This document shows positions 1 through 11,336 of a DNA stretch of 64,000 bases, in pieces (positions within the stretch are counted from its first letter, which is position 1; every line of letters starts with the position of its first letter). Location of the stretch: positions 1,670,453 through 1,734,452 of the forward strand of contig VWZL01004638.1 in NCBI GenBank assembly GCA_013396915.1, given 5' to 3'. The notes under the pieces were generated by a model that made no database searches, was not told where the DNA came from, and saw only the letters and a list, made by a program, of their open reading frames with translations. The DNA comes from Stercorarius parasiticus (taxonomy: Eukaryota > Chordata > Aves > Charadriiformes > Stercorariidae). The translations under genes and the position numbers were made by a program.

Positions 1-1145
1 AGACTTTGTGTTTATGTTTGCTATTGTTCATTTTAATGTCCCAGTATGGTTTCTCTATGATATCTGGTTGGAGTTCTGAATTTCATTAAGTCTACTGGAA
101 TATACTATGAAATATGAAACCATATAAGCACCAAAAAAAAAAAAAAAGGCTTAGCTTCTTTCTGTCCATTTCTCTCTATTCAAAAAGACAGTGCATTAAT
201 GCCACCTGAGTAGTAAGCTTTTATATATAACCTCTATGTTTTGTATGTATTGAGTATGTTTTACTGCATTACAAGGGCAACTTGTATATCACAAAAGGTG
301 ATTTCCAAGAAAAATATTCAGCTGTGTCCATCCAGAATCTGTAAGGAAATCCCAGGGTATGGAATTTAAAGTATCATCCCAGCTAAAGCACAATGCTTCC
401 TTGCATGTTTCATTCTGAAGGGTCATAAGTCACTTCCAATTTTCATCTTTCTTTGAAAAGGTAGTATATATTTCAAATTAAATAGGCATACAAAGGTCGG
501 AATCACTAAACTCAACCGTTTGTTCTCTGATATAATATAGAAACATAACAATACTACCACAATAACAACAGAAAAGTTCTTGAAAGACAAAAGTAGAATT
601 TATATTTTGGTTACAGAATTTATCCCTTTTTGTGGCCCTTTGAAAGAAGTCAACTTCCAGAGTATTCTTTTAATTTGTCTCCAGATTCTTACGGTCCACT
701 GAATAATATCCTTCTAAATAGAATAGCAGGGATACTTTTTTTCCACTCTCCTGGTAATGACAGCAATGCCAGAAAAGTATCAGATGACATGAACTTTTCC
801 CTGCAACTCAGAACAATTAGATTCTTTTTATATTACAGAATTTTGAAATATTTTTTTTACTTTTTTTTTTTTTTTTATTTAAACATAATGGAATTAAATT
901 GTTAAGCAAGTTTTTACAGAAGGAAAATTAACTTGTTTGATTTAAAAAATGTCAAAACACCGAAGTGGTTTTAAACTTATTTTTAACTAAATCATATTTT
1001 TTTCTTTTATAAACAAAATGTATATTAAACTTTACAAGTTTATAAGTAATATACAAATTACAGATTTTCACTTACTGATCAAAGGAAGCAGTAGTTTCAA
1101 GCCAATCACAGACTTCATTATTATGCATTGACATACTTATTGACC
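1..1145. other. Non-coding AT-rich sequence
   Basis: No gene is seen. The stretch holds an A15 run at 133-147 and T8/T16 runs at 851-858 and 861-876. The only notable open frame (630-905, +) reads through the T runs as poly-Phe and shows no domain. Confidence 0.7.
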
Positions 1146-1195
1146 ATCAACTTCAACGGAGCTCCACTAATAAATACCAGCTAATGATCGGCTCA
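1146..1195. repeat. Fragment of ancient amniote MITE-like repeat
   Basis: The segment reads like a decayed copy of a fold-back repeat common in turtle, crocodile and bird genomes. That repeat has a core resembling ACTTCAATGGAGCTAC, then a block resembling TTTACACCAGCTGAGGATC. Here ACTTCAACGGAGCT is followed by AATACCAGCTAATGATC. The family was recalled from memory and not searched. The piece is short and only one arm is present. Confidence 0.45.
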
Positions 1196-1247
1196 AAATT
1201 TCTACAAATATTTTAGGTTCTATATCCTTTTTTTTCCCCAGCTTTTC

Positions 1248-1908
1248 AGAAAAGGACCTAGCGGTCCTGGTGGACATCAAGTTGAACATAAGTCAGCATC
1301 ATACCCTGGCCACAAAGAAGGCCAATGATATCCTGGACTACATTAGGAGGAGTGTTGCCAGCAGGTGGAGGGAGGTGATCCTTCCCCTCTGCTCAGCACC
1401 GGTGAGGCCAAACCTGGAGTACTGGGCCAAATTCTGGACTCCCCAATGCAACAAGAGAGATGGAGCTATTGGAGAGAGTCAAGCAAAGGACCACTAAAAT
1501 GATTAAGGGGCTGGAGTGTCTCTCCTATAAAGGCAAGGCTGAGAGAGTTGGGACTGTTCAGCCTAGAGAAGAGAAGGCTCGGGGGGATCTTGCCAATGTA
1601 CATAAGTATCTGAAGGGACGGTACAAAGAAGACAGGGCCAGGCTGTTTTCAGTGGTTCCCAGTGACATGAGGGCAAAGGGCACAAAGTGAAACACCGGAT
1701 GTGCTGTCTGAACATCAGGAAACACTGCTTTACTGGGAGGGTGACAGAGCACTGGCACAGGTTGCCCAGAGAGGTTGTTGAGTCTCCATCCTTAGAGGTA
1801 TTCAAAAGCTGGCTGGACATAGCCCTGGGCAGCCTGCTTTAGGTGGCCCTGCTTGAGCAAGGGGTTGGTTGAGGTTGGCAGGGACCATTCGATGATTCTG
1901 TGATTATA
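1248..1908 (+). mobile_element. CR1: CR1 LINE, 5'-truncated 3' fragment
   Basis: This is a 5'-truncated CR1 non-LTR retrotransposon. It begins in the last part of ORF2 (GACCTAGCGGTCCTGGTGGA, typical of CR1) and runs through the C-terminal RT region and the 3' UTR. It ends in the ATTCGATGATTCTGTGAT tail that CR1 uses instead of poly-A. Avian CR1 copies are usually truncated this way because reverse transcription starts at the 3' end. Many substitutions and a broken frame make it clearly older than the copy at 46.5 kb. Confidence 0.92.
1252..1690 (+). pseudogene. CR1 ORF2 C-terminal remnant, frameshifted
   Basis: Two overlapping frames carry what was one reading frame. The first (about 1252-1497) holds residues resembling [17 protein letters not shown] and [12 protein letters not shown], the conserved block after the RT palm. 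The second (1460-1690) continues with [20 protein letters not shown]. The switch near 1460-1490 marks a frameshift. No RT catalytic motif is present because the copy starts downstream of it. It has no expected function. Confidence 0.85.
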
Positions 1909-4900
1909 TTACAGAAATGTCTAGCCATCCTAGCCAAGGTTGTACATACACGGTTAAGCAAGATGATCAAAAGGAACAGAAGTACGAAAGCAAAAACTAA
2001 CTTTGCTTACTAGAATAGAAAATGAGCACATCTGACTTCTGGAGCAGTGCTGTACTACCAGGAGCAGGGACTCTCAAGCTGTGGCATTCAGCAGCTATGC
2101 GTCTGCTACACCTCTGCTCCTCCAGGTATGCCACAAAATAAGCTAGATCCGTGGCCAGAAGCTGTCATTGCTGACGGACTTGCCTTCATTGATGCTGCTG
2201 AAGGCCTGAAGTAGCCTAATGGAACAGGCACTCTTAATTTTTACATATATACAAACAGAATATATAAAAAAGTGTTACGGAACTCCAGCATTTCTATGGC
2301 CTTTAAAACTTCAAAATTCTCTGGCTCTTTAAACTACTAAGTAGTATCTCAACTACAGAGCATGTTCTTTGTGGTAAATACCTTATACAATCCCAAGGTT
2401 TATCTTCTTTAAATTAAGCTAGCCCTCAGAAGCTTAACATTTAAATCAGGATTACTTCTCAACCAAACCAACACAGGCTGCACTTGAATATTCCAAATCA
2501 ATGCATGACTTACAGGATTTTTCCTGATGTAGACTGACTAAATTCAAATATAAGCTTAGCTACTGCTTCCTTTCTACTGATTACAGTCAAGGACGCAACA
2601 ACCTTTGCTGCTTGGGTGAACTCTTTCTGATATCTTAATGCAATTTACAGTACACCCTGGGATAATCCTTTGTTCAATATTGCTGAAGTGGCTTTTTCGC
2701 TGACCAGTGGTTTTGAGGAAAGCTCAGGACATTATCAGTTAGCAATCGCTAATTAAAACTGTTTACCTTGAAACTCATTTTAATACATACAGCTGAACAA
2801 ATCTTTGATTCTGTAAGTATTAATATTTTAAAATTTCTTTAAATATTTCCTTTTATCCAGGCTATCCATTTAATTAGATGCTGGTACCTTATTCAAAGGA
2901 AATTCAGTCAAATATGTACACACATTTATGTGCACTCAAACACTGTATTTAGTAATTTCAAAGACAGCATCAATATCTGATATCTCTATTTTATATCAGT
3001 GGAAACATTCTCCAGGTTTGTCATCAGATGAAAAACTTCTTCATAATGTGAATGACAAATTCTGTAGTACACTCCTCCCTTACAAAGCATCTCCCCCTTC
3101 TGATGGCTCTTCCTGGTCCCTGGCCAGTAGGTGAGGGGAGGCAGCTTCCCGCAAAATGCAGAGGTTTACTCACATATTTTGACTGCAACTAAAGTGCCTT
3201 TCCTCCACATTGTAGTTTAAGGCCAACATTTGCAGGGTGCTTCAGGTTTTACAGACTGACTCTGTTAAGGGAAACACGGTTGCTTAACAGTGAGTCAAAA
3301 CTGCCAGAGACTCGGTGAACTATTTCTCAGAACAGGCAGCAAAGGTAGGTAACGATTCATACTTTTAACAGTTAATGTGAATGTTGTGATCATTCCCTTT
3401 TTGTGCGATAGCAATACAGACAAAAGGCAAATCAAAAAATGTTGCTGGTAGATCTACTATTTACAATGGTATTATATAGCATTTTGTCCCCCTTACACAG
3501 ATCTGAGTTCCTTTGGGAGGCTGGATCAGTCTCCTAGCCCCTGCACAAGGCGGCTAAAGTAAATAGATAAAATAGCCTACTCCTTGTTGTCTCTTTTCAG
3601 TCATCTCCATGCCTCAACCAAAAAAAACAGTCTTTTTCATCCTCCCACACAGTGTATTTTGCACGTGTGCTCGCAGCTTTTTCCCCAGTGCTTGGGGACA
3701 ATGCCTATTTATGAGAATCCTCTGGCAGCCCCTTTCCATCCTGGGCTGCATTGAGTACCCAGGTGTGGTAAGATACGTCTACCCCTTAGACATTGTAAAA
3801 GCAGCACAAAGCAGCTGGAGAATATTCCTGGGACCATTCCTTTACCTTTTCCTCTAAAATTCTCCTTAGAATTTGTCTTACCTATTTTCCCGACTTTCAT
3901 GGCTCGCCTTAATATAGTATCTAAGCACCATATCACTTTTTCAATGTACTTATGATACACCTGTGAGAAAGGAAGTATATTTATTCTCTGTGCACTGATC
4001 TGGACTTGAGGTATGGAGAGTCCAAATGGAGGAAAACCCACAGCTTATAGGGAATACCCTTTTCCTTAGCCAATTCTGTAAATACTTCAATACATTAAGA
4101 ACTGAAAAGAAAATACAATTATCTGTTGTATCTGTTTGCCTCTTCCAGAACAGATCACAAGAACACCCGAGAGATAACATCAACCTGCTGTTGGAATAGG
4201 GACATTAGCTGCTATCAAACCAACGTTCCACAGCATTAAGGTCAACAAGTAGAGGCTTCAAGTAGAGGACTACATTCAAAAAACTCAAAGCTGAACAAAG
4301 CTATAATCTGAAATGCTGCAACTAGTTAATTCTACAAGCATAGAAAAATCCTTGTTTGTTTTCTGGGCAAAAAACCCCCAGCATTTTAGTTATTCAAGTG
4401 GATGGTTGGATGACATTGTGGAGCAGAAGCAGTACAGTAATATGGTCAGGAGAGTATTCGTTGCATTTTCCAAAATAACTTCGCACAAAGTCATGCTCTA
4501 ACTTTTTATTTTCTGTTTTACAAGTGGGAGTTTCCTTCCCATTCTCTTGCAATGCAACTGAAGAAGGTCACAAGTTCCCACGTGGCCATCTTTTGAAGGC
4601 AACTTCCATTCTTGTTCCTCTGAGCTCCTTTAGATCAGCACACACCAATGTCAAATGTAATTGCTGAACATAAAAAAATTCCTAATCAATGAGAAGGCCT
4701 AAAATGAAATAAATGGGTGGAACTAAACCATTAACTGAACATTGCTCAGTATAGGAAGTGTTCTAGAAAATATGCTGCAAGACAAATTATCTTGAGATAT
4801 TAGTAAGGAGAAAATGTCTGCCAAACTATAATTTAATCTCCTCCAAAGCAGAAAAATTAGATGGAACAGATATTTTCCATTACAGTGAAATGTTAAGCTA

Positions 4901-6787
4901 GTTGTAAATGGCTTCTGTTTCTCTTGCTATTGTGGACATTTCTGTATACTAATTTATAACTTATGAAACAGCTGAAGTGGGCAGACCTCTCCTCAGAGCA
5001 CATTCTACGTGAAGGGAAAGAAAGAAACTGAAACTTCTTTTCATTTTAGCTCTTTCGCGTTACTAAAATAGAGACAGCGGGATGGATTTTAGCAAGTAAT
5101 GATACAGTCAATCTACAGGTGGAAACAGGTACAGAATGCTCAGCAGCTGTGATCAATGAACGAACATATCTGCACTACAGTGACCTGATTGCAAATAAAG
5201 AAATAATCCACAAAACCCGACTTTAACTAGACTTCACCCAGATGGTAGGCTTTGTATCACCTGAAAGACATCAGAGTTCTGATAATCAGGACAGAAAGTC
5301 AGAATACATCAAGCAGAGATCAGCTGTAAAACTCAATTTAACCTGCAGTATAAAATAAGAATTCCTGCTATGCTGTGGGTGACCACCCAATCTTTTTCTA
5401 AGAAACTACCTTGAAAGGTATTACAGCCAAGACTCATATGAAGAGCTGATATTTAGTCAAGCCAAAAGTAGATCAGTCCTTTGTTTAGTGACCAAAATTA
5501 AAGGTGAGTTAGATAAGTTGGGGAAGAACAGTTTCCATTTTTCACTTAAATGTTTTTCATTTGCTTTTAACAGACATTTTCTGTAATGTTCATAACTACA
5601 CCATTTGTATTGGCAGGAATCATAAACTTACAACTGATTAAGTGCTGTTCCTTTCCATAAAAGTGCGACCTGCTACCGAAATTAAAGATAGAAAATTTAT
5701 TATGATGGACTTCCCACTTATGTACTTGCAACCTTTCAGAAATGTACTGTAATACATGGTCACACTTAATTTTCATCTGCTGGACAGATTGCTGTGCAAA
5801 ATATGTTGAAAAGTATCCCATATGTTATATTAAGGACTGATGGCATTTTCACTGCTGGCAGAAGTGATGATAAACATCTGTCAGCAATAGAGGGGGACTA
5901 GACTGACTAGAGGCTATGAGAATTTGCTTAAACTGTTTATCTTTATATAAAATCAGAGCACATAGTCAACTGCAGAGACTAGAAGGGAGAATTGCTCCTA
6001 CAGCAGTCAAGGTCAAAGTGACCATCCCATTGAAAAACATAGGTATGATGATGCACTGTTAGGTTTTATCAAACGTTTCGGTTCTTCCAGAGAACTGAAG
6101 AAACAAGCTCCTTGGGGGAAGAGCCAAGGGACCTGCCCAGGCACAGCCCTCAAAACCCTCAGCACCTTCTGAGTTACAGGACAAAGTCGTTTTTCAGTAT
6201 TGCTACCTCCATAGCCGGTGGTAAGGATGCTTCTGCCACCAGGTATTATTAATAACCATTTAGTTATTGCTCTGGTTTACTGTTTATAATGGTTGTTGAC
6301 TGTTTATGGCATTGTATAAGTTTTTTTCCCAACTACAGAAAGAAAATCTAACAAAATACAATCGGTGAATGTACACTTTCCCCACCCTGACAGACAACAA
6401 ACCACTTGTGGAACTTTTTGATGAAATGCGAGGGGGTGTTAGCCATGGCATCTGTTCAGCTGGGGCCCCGGTTTTGAATGTAGCTGCGCAAATCTATGAT
6501 AATCAATTAGGCAGGGTGTCAGTATGCCAGCACAGATGTCCTCAGTCAATTGCAGATAATCATCAAGCTCTTTGAAATTTCCAGAGATTGCATTACTCTC
6601 GGGACACCCTTGACCTGCCATCAGGAAAGGTTTCCCAGATAAGAAAAATAAAAGGATCATATCCTTCCCTAGATCAGCAATATATATTACAGGCTATCCA
6701 TAACCTTGAAAGGGTTACAGCGATGCACTGAGAGCTGGATGCATACTGCAGGATACAGGAGCAGCGCTCTACCCACACCCCCTCATT
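1909..6787. other. Non-coding sequence, no gene recognised
   Basis: Open frames here are short. The longest, 110 codons at 3709-4041 on the minus strand, has no recognisable domain or codon pattern. A patch at 2040-2210 is somewhat less AT-rich and has a CAG/GTATGC donor-like site near 2128, but no acceptor or protein match was recognised. No repeats were identified with confidence. Confidence 0.6.
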
Positions 6788-6797
6788 CCCCCCCCCC
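6788..6797. repeat. C10 homopolymer at assembly gap edge
   Basis: Ten consecutive C bases run directly into the N block. A C homopolymer next to a gap usually means sequencing or assembly failed in GC-rich or homopolymer DNA. Confidence 0.95.
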
Positions 6798-7688
6798 NNN
6801 NNNNNNNNNNNNNNNNNNNNNNNNNNNNNNNNNNNNNNNNNNNNNNNNNNNNNNNNNNNNNNNNNNNNNNNNNNNNNNNNNNNNNNNNNNNNNNNNNNNN
6901 NNNNNNNNNNNNNNNNNNNNNNNNNNNNNNNNNNNNNNNNNNNNNNNNNNNNNNNNNNNNNNNNNNNNNNNNNNNNNNNNNNNNNNNNNNNNNNNNNNNN
7001 NNNNNNNNNNNNNNNNNNNNNNNNNNNNNNNNNNNNNNNNNNNNNNNNNNNNNNNNNNNNNNNNNNNNNNNNNNNNNNNNNNNNNNNNNNNNNNNNNNNN
7101 NNNNNNNNNNNNNNNNNNNNNNNNNNNNNNNNNNNNNNNNNNNNNNNNNNNNNNNNNNNNNNNNNNNNNNNNNNNNNNNNNNNNNNNNNNNNNNNNNNNN
7201 NNNNNNNNNNNNNNNNNNNNNNNNNNNNNNNNNNNNNNNNNNNNNNNNNNNNNNNNNNNNNNNNNNNNNNNNNNNNNNNNNNNNNNNNNNNNNNNNNNNN
7301 NNNNNNNNNNNNNNNNNNNNNNNNNNNNNNNNNNNNNNNNNNNNNNNNNNNNNNNNNNNNNNNNNNNNNNNNNNNNNNNNNNNNNNNNNNNNNNNNNNNN
7401 NNNNNNNNNNNNNNNNNNNNNNNNNNNNNNNNNNNNNNNNNNNNNNNNNNNNNNNNNNNNNNNNNNNNNNNNNNNNNNNNNNNNNNNNNNNNNNNNNNNN
7501 NNNNNNNNNNNNNNNNNNNNNNNNNNNNNNNNNNNNNNNNNNNNNNNNNNNNNNNNNNNNNNNNNNNNNNNNNNNNNNNNNNNNNNNNNNNNNNNNNNNN
7601 NNNNNNNNNNNNNNNNNNNNNNNNNNNNNNNNNNNNNNNNNNNNNNNNNNNNNNNNNNNNNNNNNNNNNNNNNNNNNNNNNNNNNNNN
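6798..7688. other. Assembly gap (N run, 891 bases)
   Basis: The block consists only of N. Apparent frames of 407, 331 and 320 codons crossing it are artefacts of translating unknown bases. The size is not a round number, so it may be an estimated gap length. Confidence 0.99.
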
Positions 7689-9600
7689 TTTTGTGTGTTA
7701 AAGGAATTACTGAGCTGCCATGATGGGACAAGCAATAGCATCAAGAACTTGTCCACACGGGAAAGGATATGCAAGCAGAGGAGTCTTTTATTCAGCTGAG
7801 GTGCATCTGGAAGACTTAAGGACAGCAGAACTCCCACTTTTGCTGGAAATGCGGTTTCAAGACCCAGGCAATTGTTGAGCGGGCCAGCAGATTGCAAAAG
7901 CGGGTATTAGCTACTTGAAGAAAACTGTAATGCCTCTGATTCACACTACTCTAGAAGAAAGCAAAGGAATACTAACACTTAAATAGAAAAAGAAAAAAGA
8001 TTACATGAGGGCTCTTGGACAACAAAGATAAATAAAGCAAAATAGGTATGCTAGAGTTAATCATGTCTACACTGTAGTCAGGGTTGTGTAGCTGTGAGAT
8101 AAAGCAGCCGATCTTTATCTGGCTCGGCTTTCAGTAGTCAATCAGTTGTGACAGCATAGAGCTCACCACAGGCTAATTCATATATAAATAACTTCTGTGA
8201 CTGCAGTTTAAATATATACGGGCTTACTTGGGTATGCATTGCATCTCCTGTTTTCTACGTGAGGGTATTCGTTCTCCACGTGCATTTGCTGTTTTATCAC
8301 ATGGTTGACTTAAAGCAGTAAGTACCTAGCATATTGAATAGTATACAGTTTATTATTTTCATTCCATTAAGCATTAATGAAAGCAACATAAAACATAAAA
8401 AGCCATTTTTGTCTGCTGTTTCTGGAGACTTTGGAAAGCTAGCATTAATTTTGGCCATTTCAGTGAGACTACTATAAACAAGGAAGGAGTCAGTTTGAGT
8501 GCTCTGTGAAGACAATGATGGCTATCTCTGTTGCTAAGTACTGATACAAAGTGTCAGACATTCTGGAAGTTACAGCAAATTGTTCATCATAGATTCAGGC
8601 TGAAGAGACAAGTGTGTGAAAAATGTAGTATTTCACATATATTAAAGAAATAATTTTCCACAGTTTGAGCATGCTACTGTATTGGTCAGTTTTTATGACC
8701 ATACTGTATAAAAATACTGCCTATGTTAACACTGAAATATCGATGTATCAATTCCTCTAAAGGAAAAGTTAGACTATATAAAAATGTTTGCACAAAAAAA
8801 TGAGAAGTTTAACTTCCTCATTCTTTCAAAGGAGATAAATAAAAATGCTCAGCTCTTAGACATGAGCTTTGTGAGTCTCAAGAAACAGATGAGACGGCGA
8901 GTTTTATGCCAATGCCATTGATCGGATGTCAGTGTCTCGCAGAACTGATTTAATTGTTTTGGACCAGGTTGGACCACCCTTATTCTATTAAGGGTGTAAT
9001 TGATTTCACTGTGATTACTTGCAGAGGAAAGTCCTATCCAGTTTGTGTAAGAAATGCAGGCTCCTGCCCTAGTAAGCAAAGGCAAGAGGACTATTCAGAT
9101 GAATAGTCTTCCACCTTTGCAATTTGTTTTTTTTTACATACTCCGCAAAGATTATATCGTTCAGTTGTGTAACATGGTGTTGTTTGGTCTGTTTTTTTTT
9201 TTCCTTCAAGAAATATCCCAACATTGCCATTAACCTGCTCCAACGTGAACATTAGCATATGCTCTGCTAGTGTGTGACCTTCTAACAGATGCTGTATGTT
9301 TCTGTTAGCAATGAAGGCATTTTCAATATAAGAATGCTTGTGTTAAGACAGTCCAAGTGATAAATGAAATGCATATTAAGCCTTAATTGTAATTAATTAT
9401 AAGTACACATAACGCCCATGTTCAGTACCATATAAAAAAGGATTGGTTTCTATTAACACCTATCAATGTGCAAGGTTTAGATAACAGTACAAATTAATAC
9501 AGAAGAATGGTAAATACAAAATCAATGAACTTCATCCAAGTTTGTTGAATAATGAAATGATTTTAATAACACTGTTGTAGTTAAATGCCTGGTACATGTT

Positions 9601-9612
9601 GCCCTCTTGTGG
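9601..9612 (-). promoter_or_regulatory. Possible CTCF-like site
   Basis: GCCCTCTTGTGG matches the reverse-strand CTCF core GCCMYCTRSTGG at 11 of 12 positions. It is a single short match without flanking support, so it is weak evidence. Confidence 0.25.
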
Positions 9613-9715
9613 AATCCGTGATAAAGTACAAGTTACTTTGTATTTATTTTCATGATTTTGCAGTGATATTTTAATGTCTGGAATGTAGTGATTTATTAAA
9701 TTCACGATATAAGTA

Positions 9716-9731
9716 GTTTATCATGATAAAC
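9716..9731. repeat. 16-base perfect palindrome
   Basis: GTTTATCATGATAAAC is its own reverse complement. It could be a dimeric factor site or chance in AT-rich DNA. Confidence 0.6.
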
Positions 9732-11310
9732 ACTGAGTATATTCTGTAGATGGCTACGTTTGACAAGCAAAACCAGGTAATTTCCTCTAGTAAATCAGGC
9801 TCGTGTCCTGCAAATTGTAGAGCCTTAGAATATTAGTCAGTTTCATTTGTTCAGCAGGAAAAAGTAAAATACATATTTTAGATCCTTGTCCAAGTTAAAA
9901 CTTTTGCTAATCATGTAAAATGGTATTTTGAAATTTTTAGCTTTTGTTATTGAAAATCCCAGGCTTACCTCACCTATGAGTGCTACTGCCTGTATCAGAT
10001 ACGACGTAAATAGAATCCTTTGGATGCTTCATATTTCACTATCAAATCACTCCCGTTCTTTAAATGCAGAGTAACTGGAATACTAACTTTCAAAGAACAA
10101 TACATTTAATGATTTTTTCGATACATATTTATGAGAGAAATATTTTCCTTATGAACCAAGAGGAAAATCGGAAAGCCTGAATTAAACATTTACTCAAACA
10201 TCAGAGAACTAGAAAATAGATTTTAATGAAGCTAAAGAGAAGAATCAAGAACTTCAAAGGCAGTTTAGAACACTATCAGGATATTTTAAAAGAGTTAAAA
10301 TTGAATTGTACCTGAATTTTCCCTGGGAAAATCTGCTCATATAAGAATAGGAATATTTTTATTCCTTTAGAATGTCTCCAAACAGAAGGTAAGTTACGTT
10401 TAATGCATTTACATAGCATTATATTTAGGGCAACTTCAGATATCTTTAAGTGGTTGGGTTTTGTTGTTTGGGTGTTGGGGTTTTTTTACCATTTCAGACA
10501 CGAGTCAGTTTAGTACAACACTTGTACCCTTGATCAAAGATTTCCATCAGCTGTGGACAAAGGTCAGGTGTCCATGTTAATGTTATCAACGGCCTCTGAT
10601 ACTGCTGACAGCCAGGTGTCACTGATACCTCTGCAGGACCTGATGGATTTGGTGTGACTGCTTTATTCTTCACCCACTGAGGTTTTATTTAGTTTAGAAA
10701 AAGGGTCTGAAGGGAGGTTGTGATTAGCTAACACATTTCAGCTCACCCTGTCCTATGACCCTTTTCCTAGTGTGGGCACAAACTAAACATTTTACTTGAT
10801 TTGACTGGATGAAATCGATCCAAGAGGCACGGGCCTCAAAGTTTAACTGGTTGGTATCCCTGGATTGTCTCACCAAAAAAAGGTAAATTTACAGGATGTT
10901 TGAATTCTTTCAATATATGGGACTGTTTATGAAGATGCGAATGACTTGGGGGTACAATGTCATGGATAAACATTTGGATGAATGGAAGTCCTCAAGCTTT
11001 CTTTTGTTTCTAGCAGCTTCCACTTTTCTCCCATCTGCAGTTTTTGGCTGTGGTTTCTTCCTGCTCTAGGAAAGCAATGATTAATGAGCATCCTATAAAC
11101 TGAGGTTTTGTTGATTGATAAGGCCCTAAAAAACTTGCTAGCATCCTCAGATGATTATTCCATATTTCTTTTAGCCCAGTTTTCTAAGAAGAGTCCTGTA
11201 TTTCTTGAACTTTTACCTCAGAATTGTATCTAAAACATCTGTTTAATCTGGTTTTATGCTTTAATAGTATTAGATTGTATATGCCTGTGTTTATGTGTGT
11301 TTGTATACAC

Positions 11311-11336
11311 AAATATATATATATAAAATATATACT
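11311..11336. repeat. TA-rich microsatellite
   Basis: Alternating TA with small interruptions. Confidence 0.85.

Noticed and set aside
6674..7897. Open frames of 320-407 codons on both strands
   Set aside because: They consist almost wholly of translated N bases in an assembly gap.
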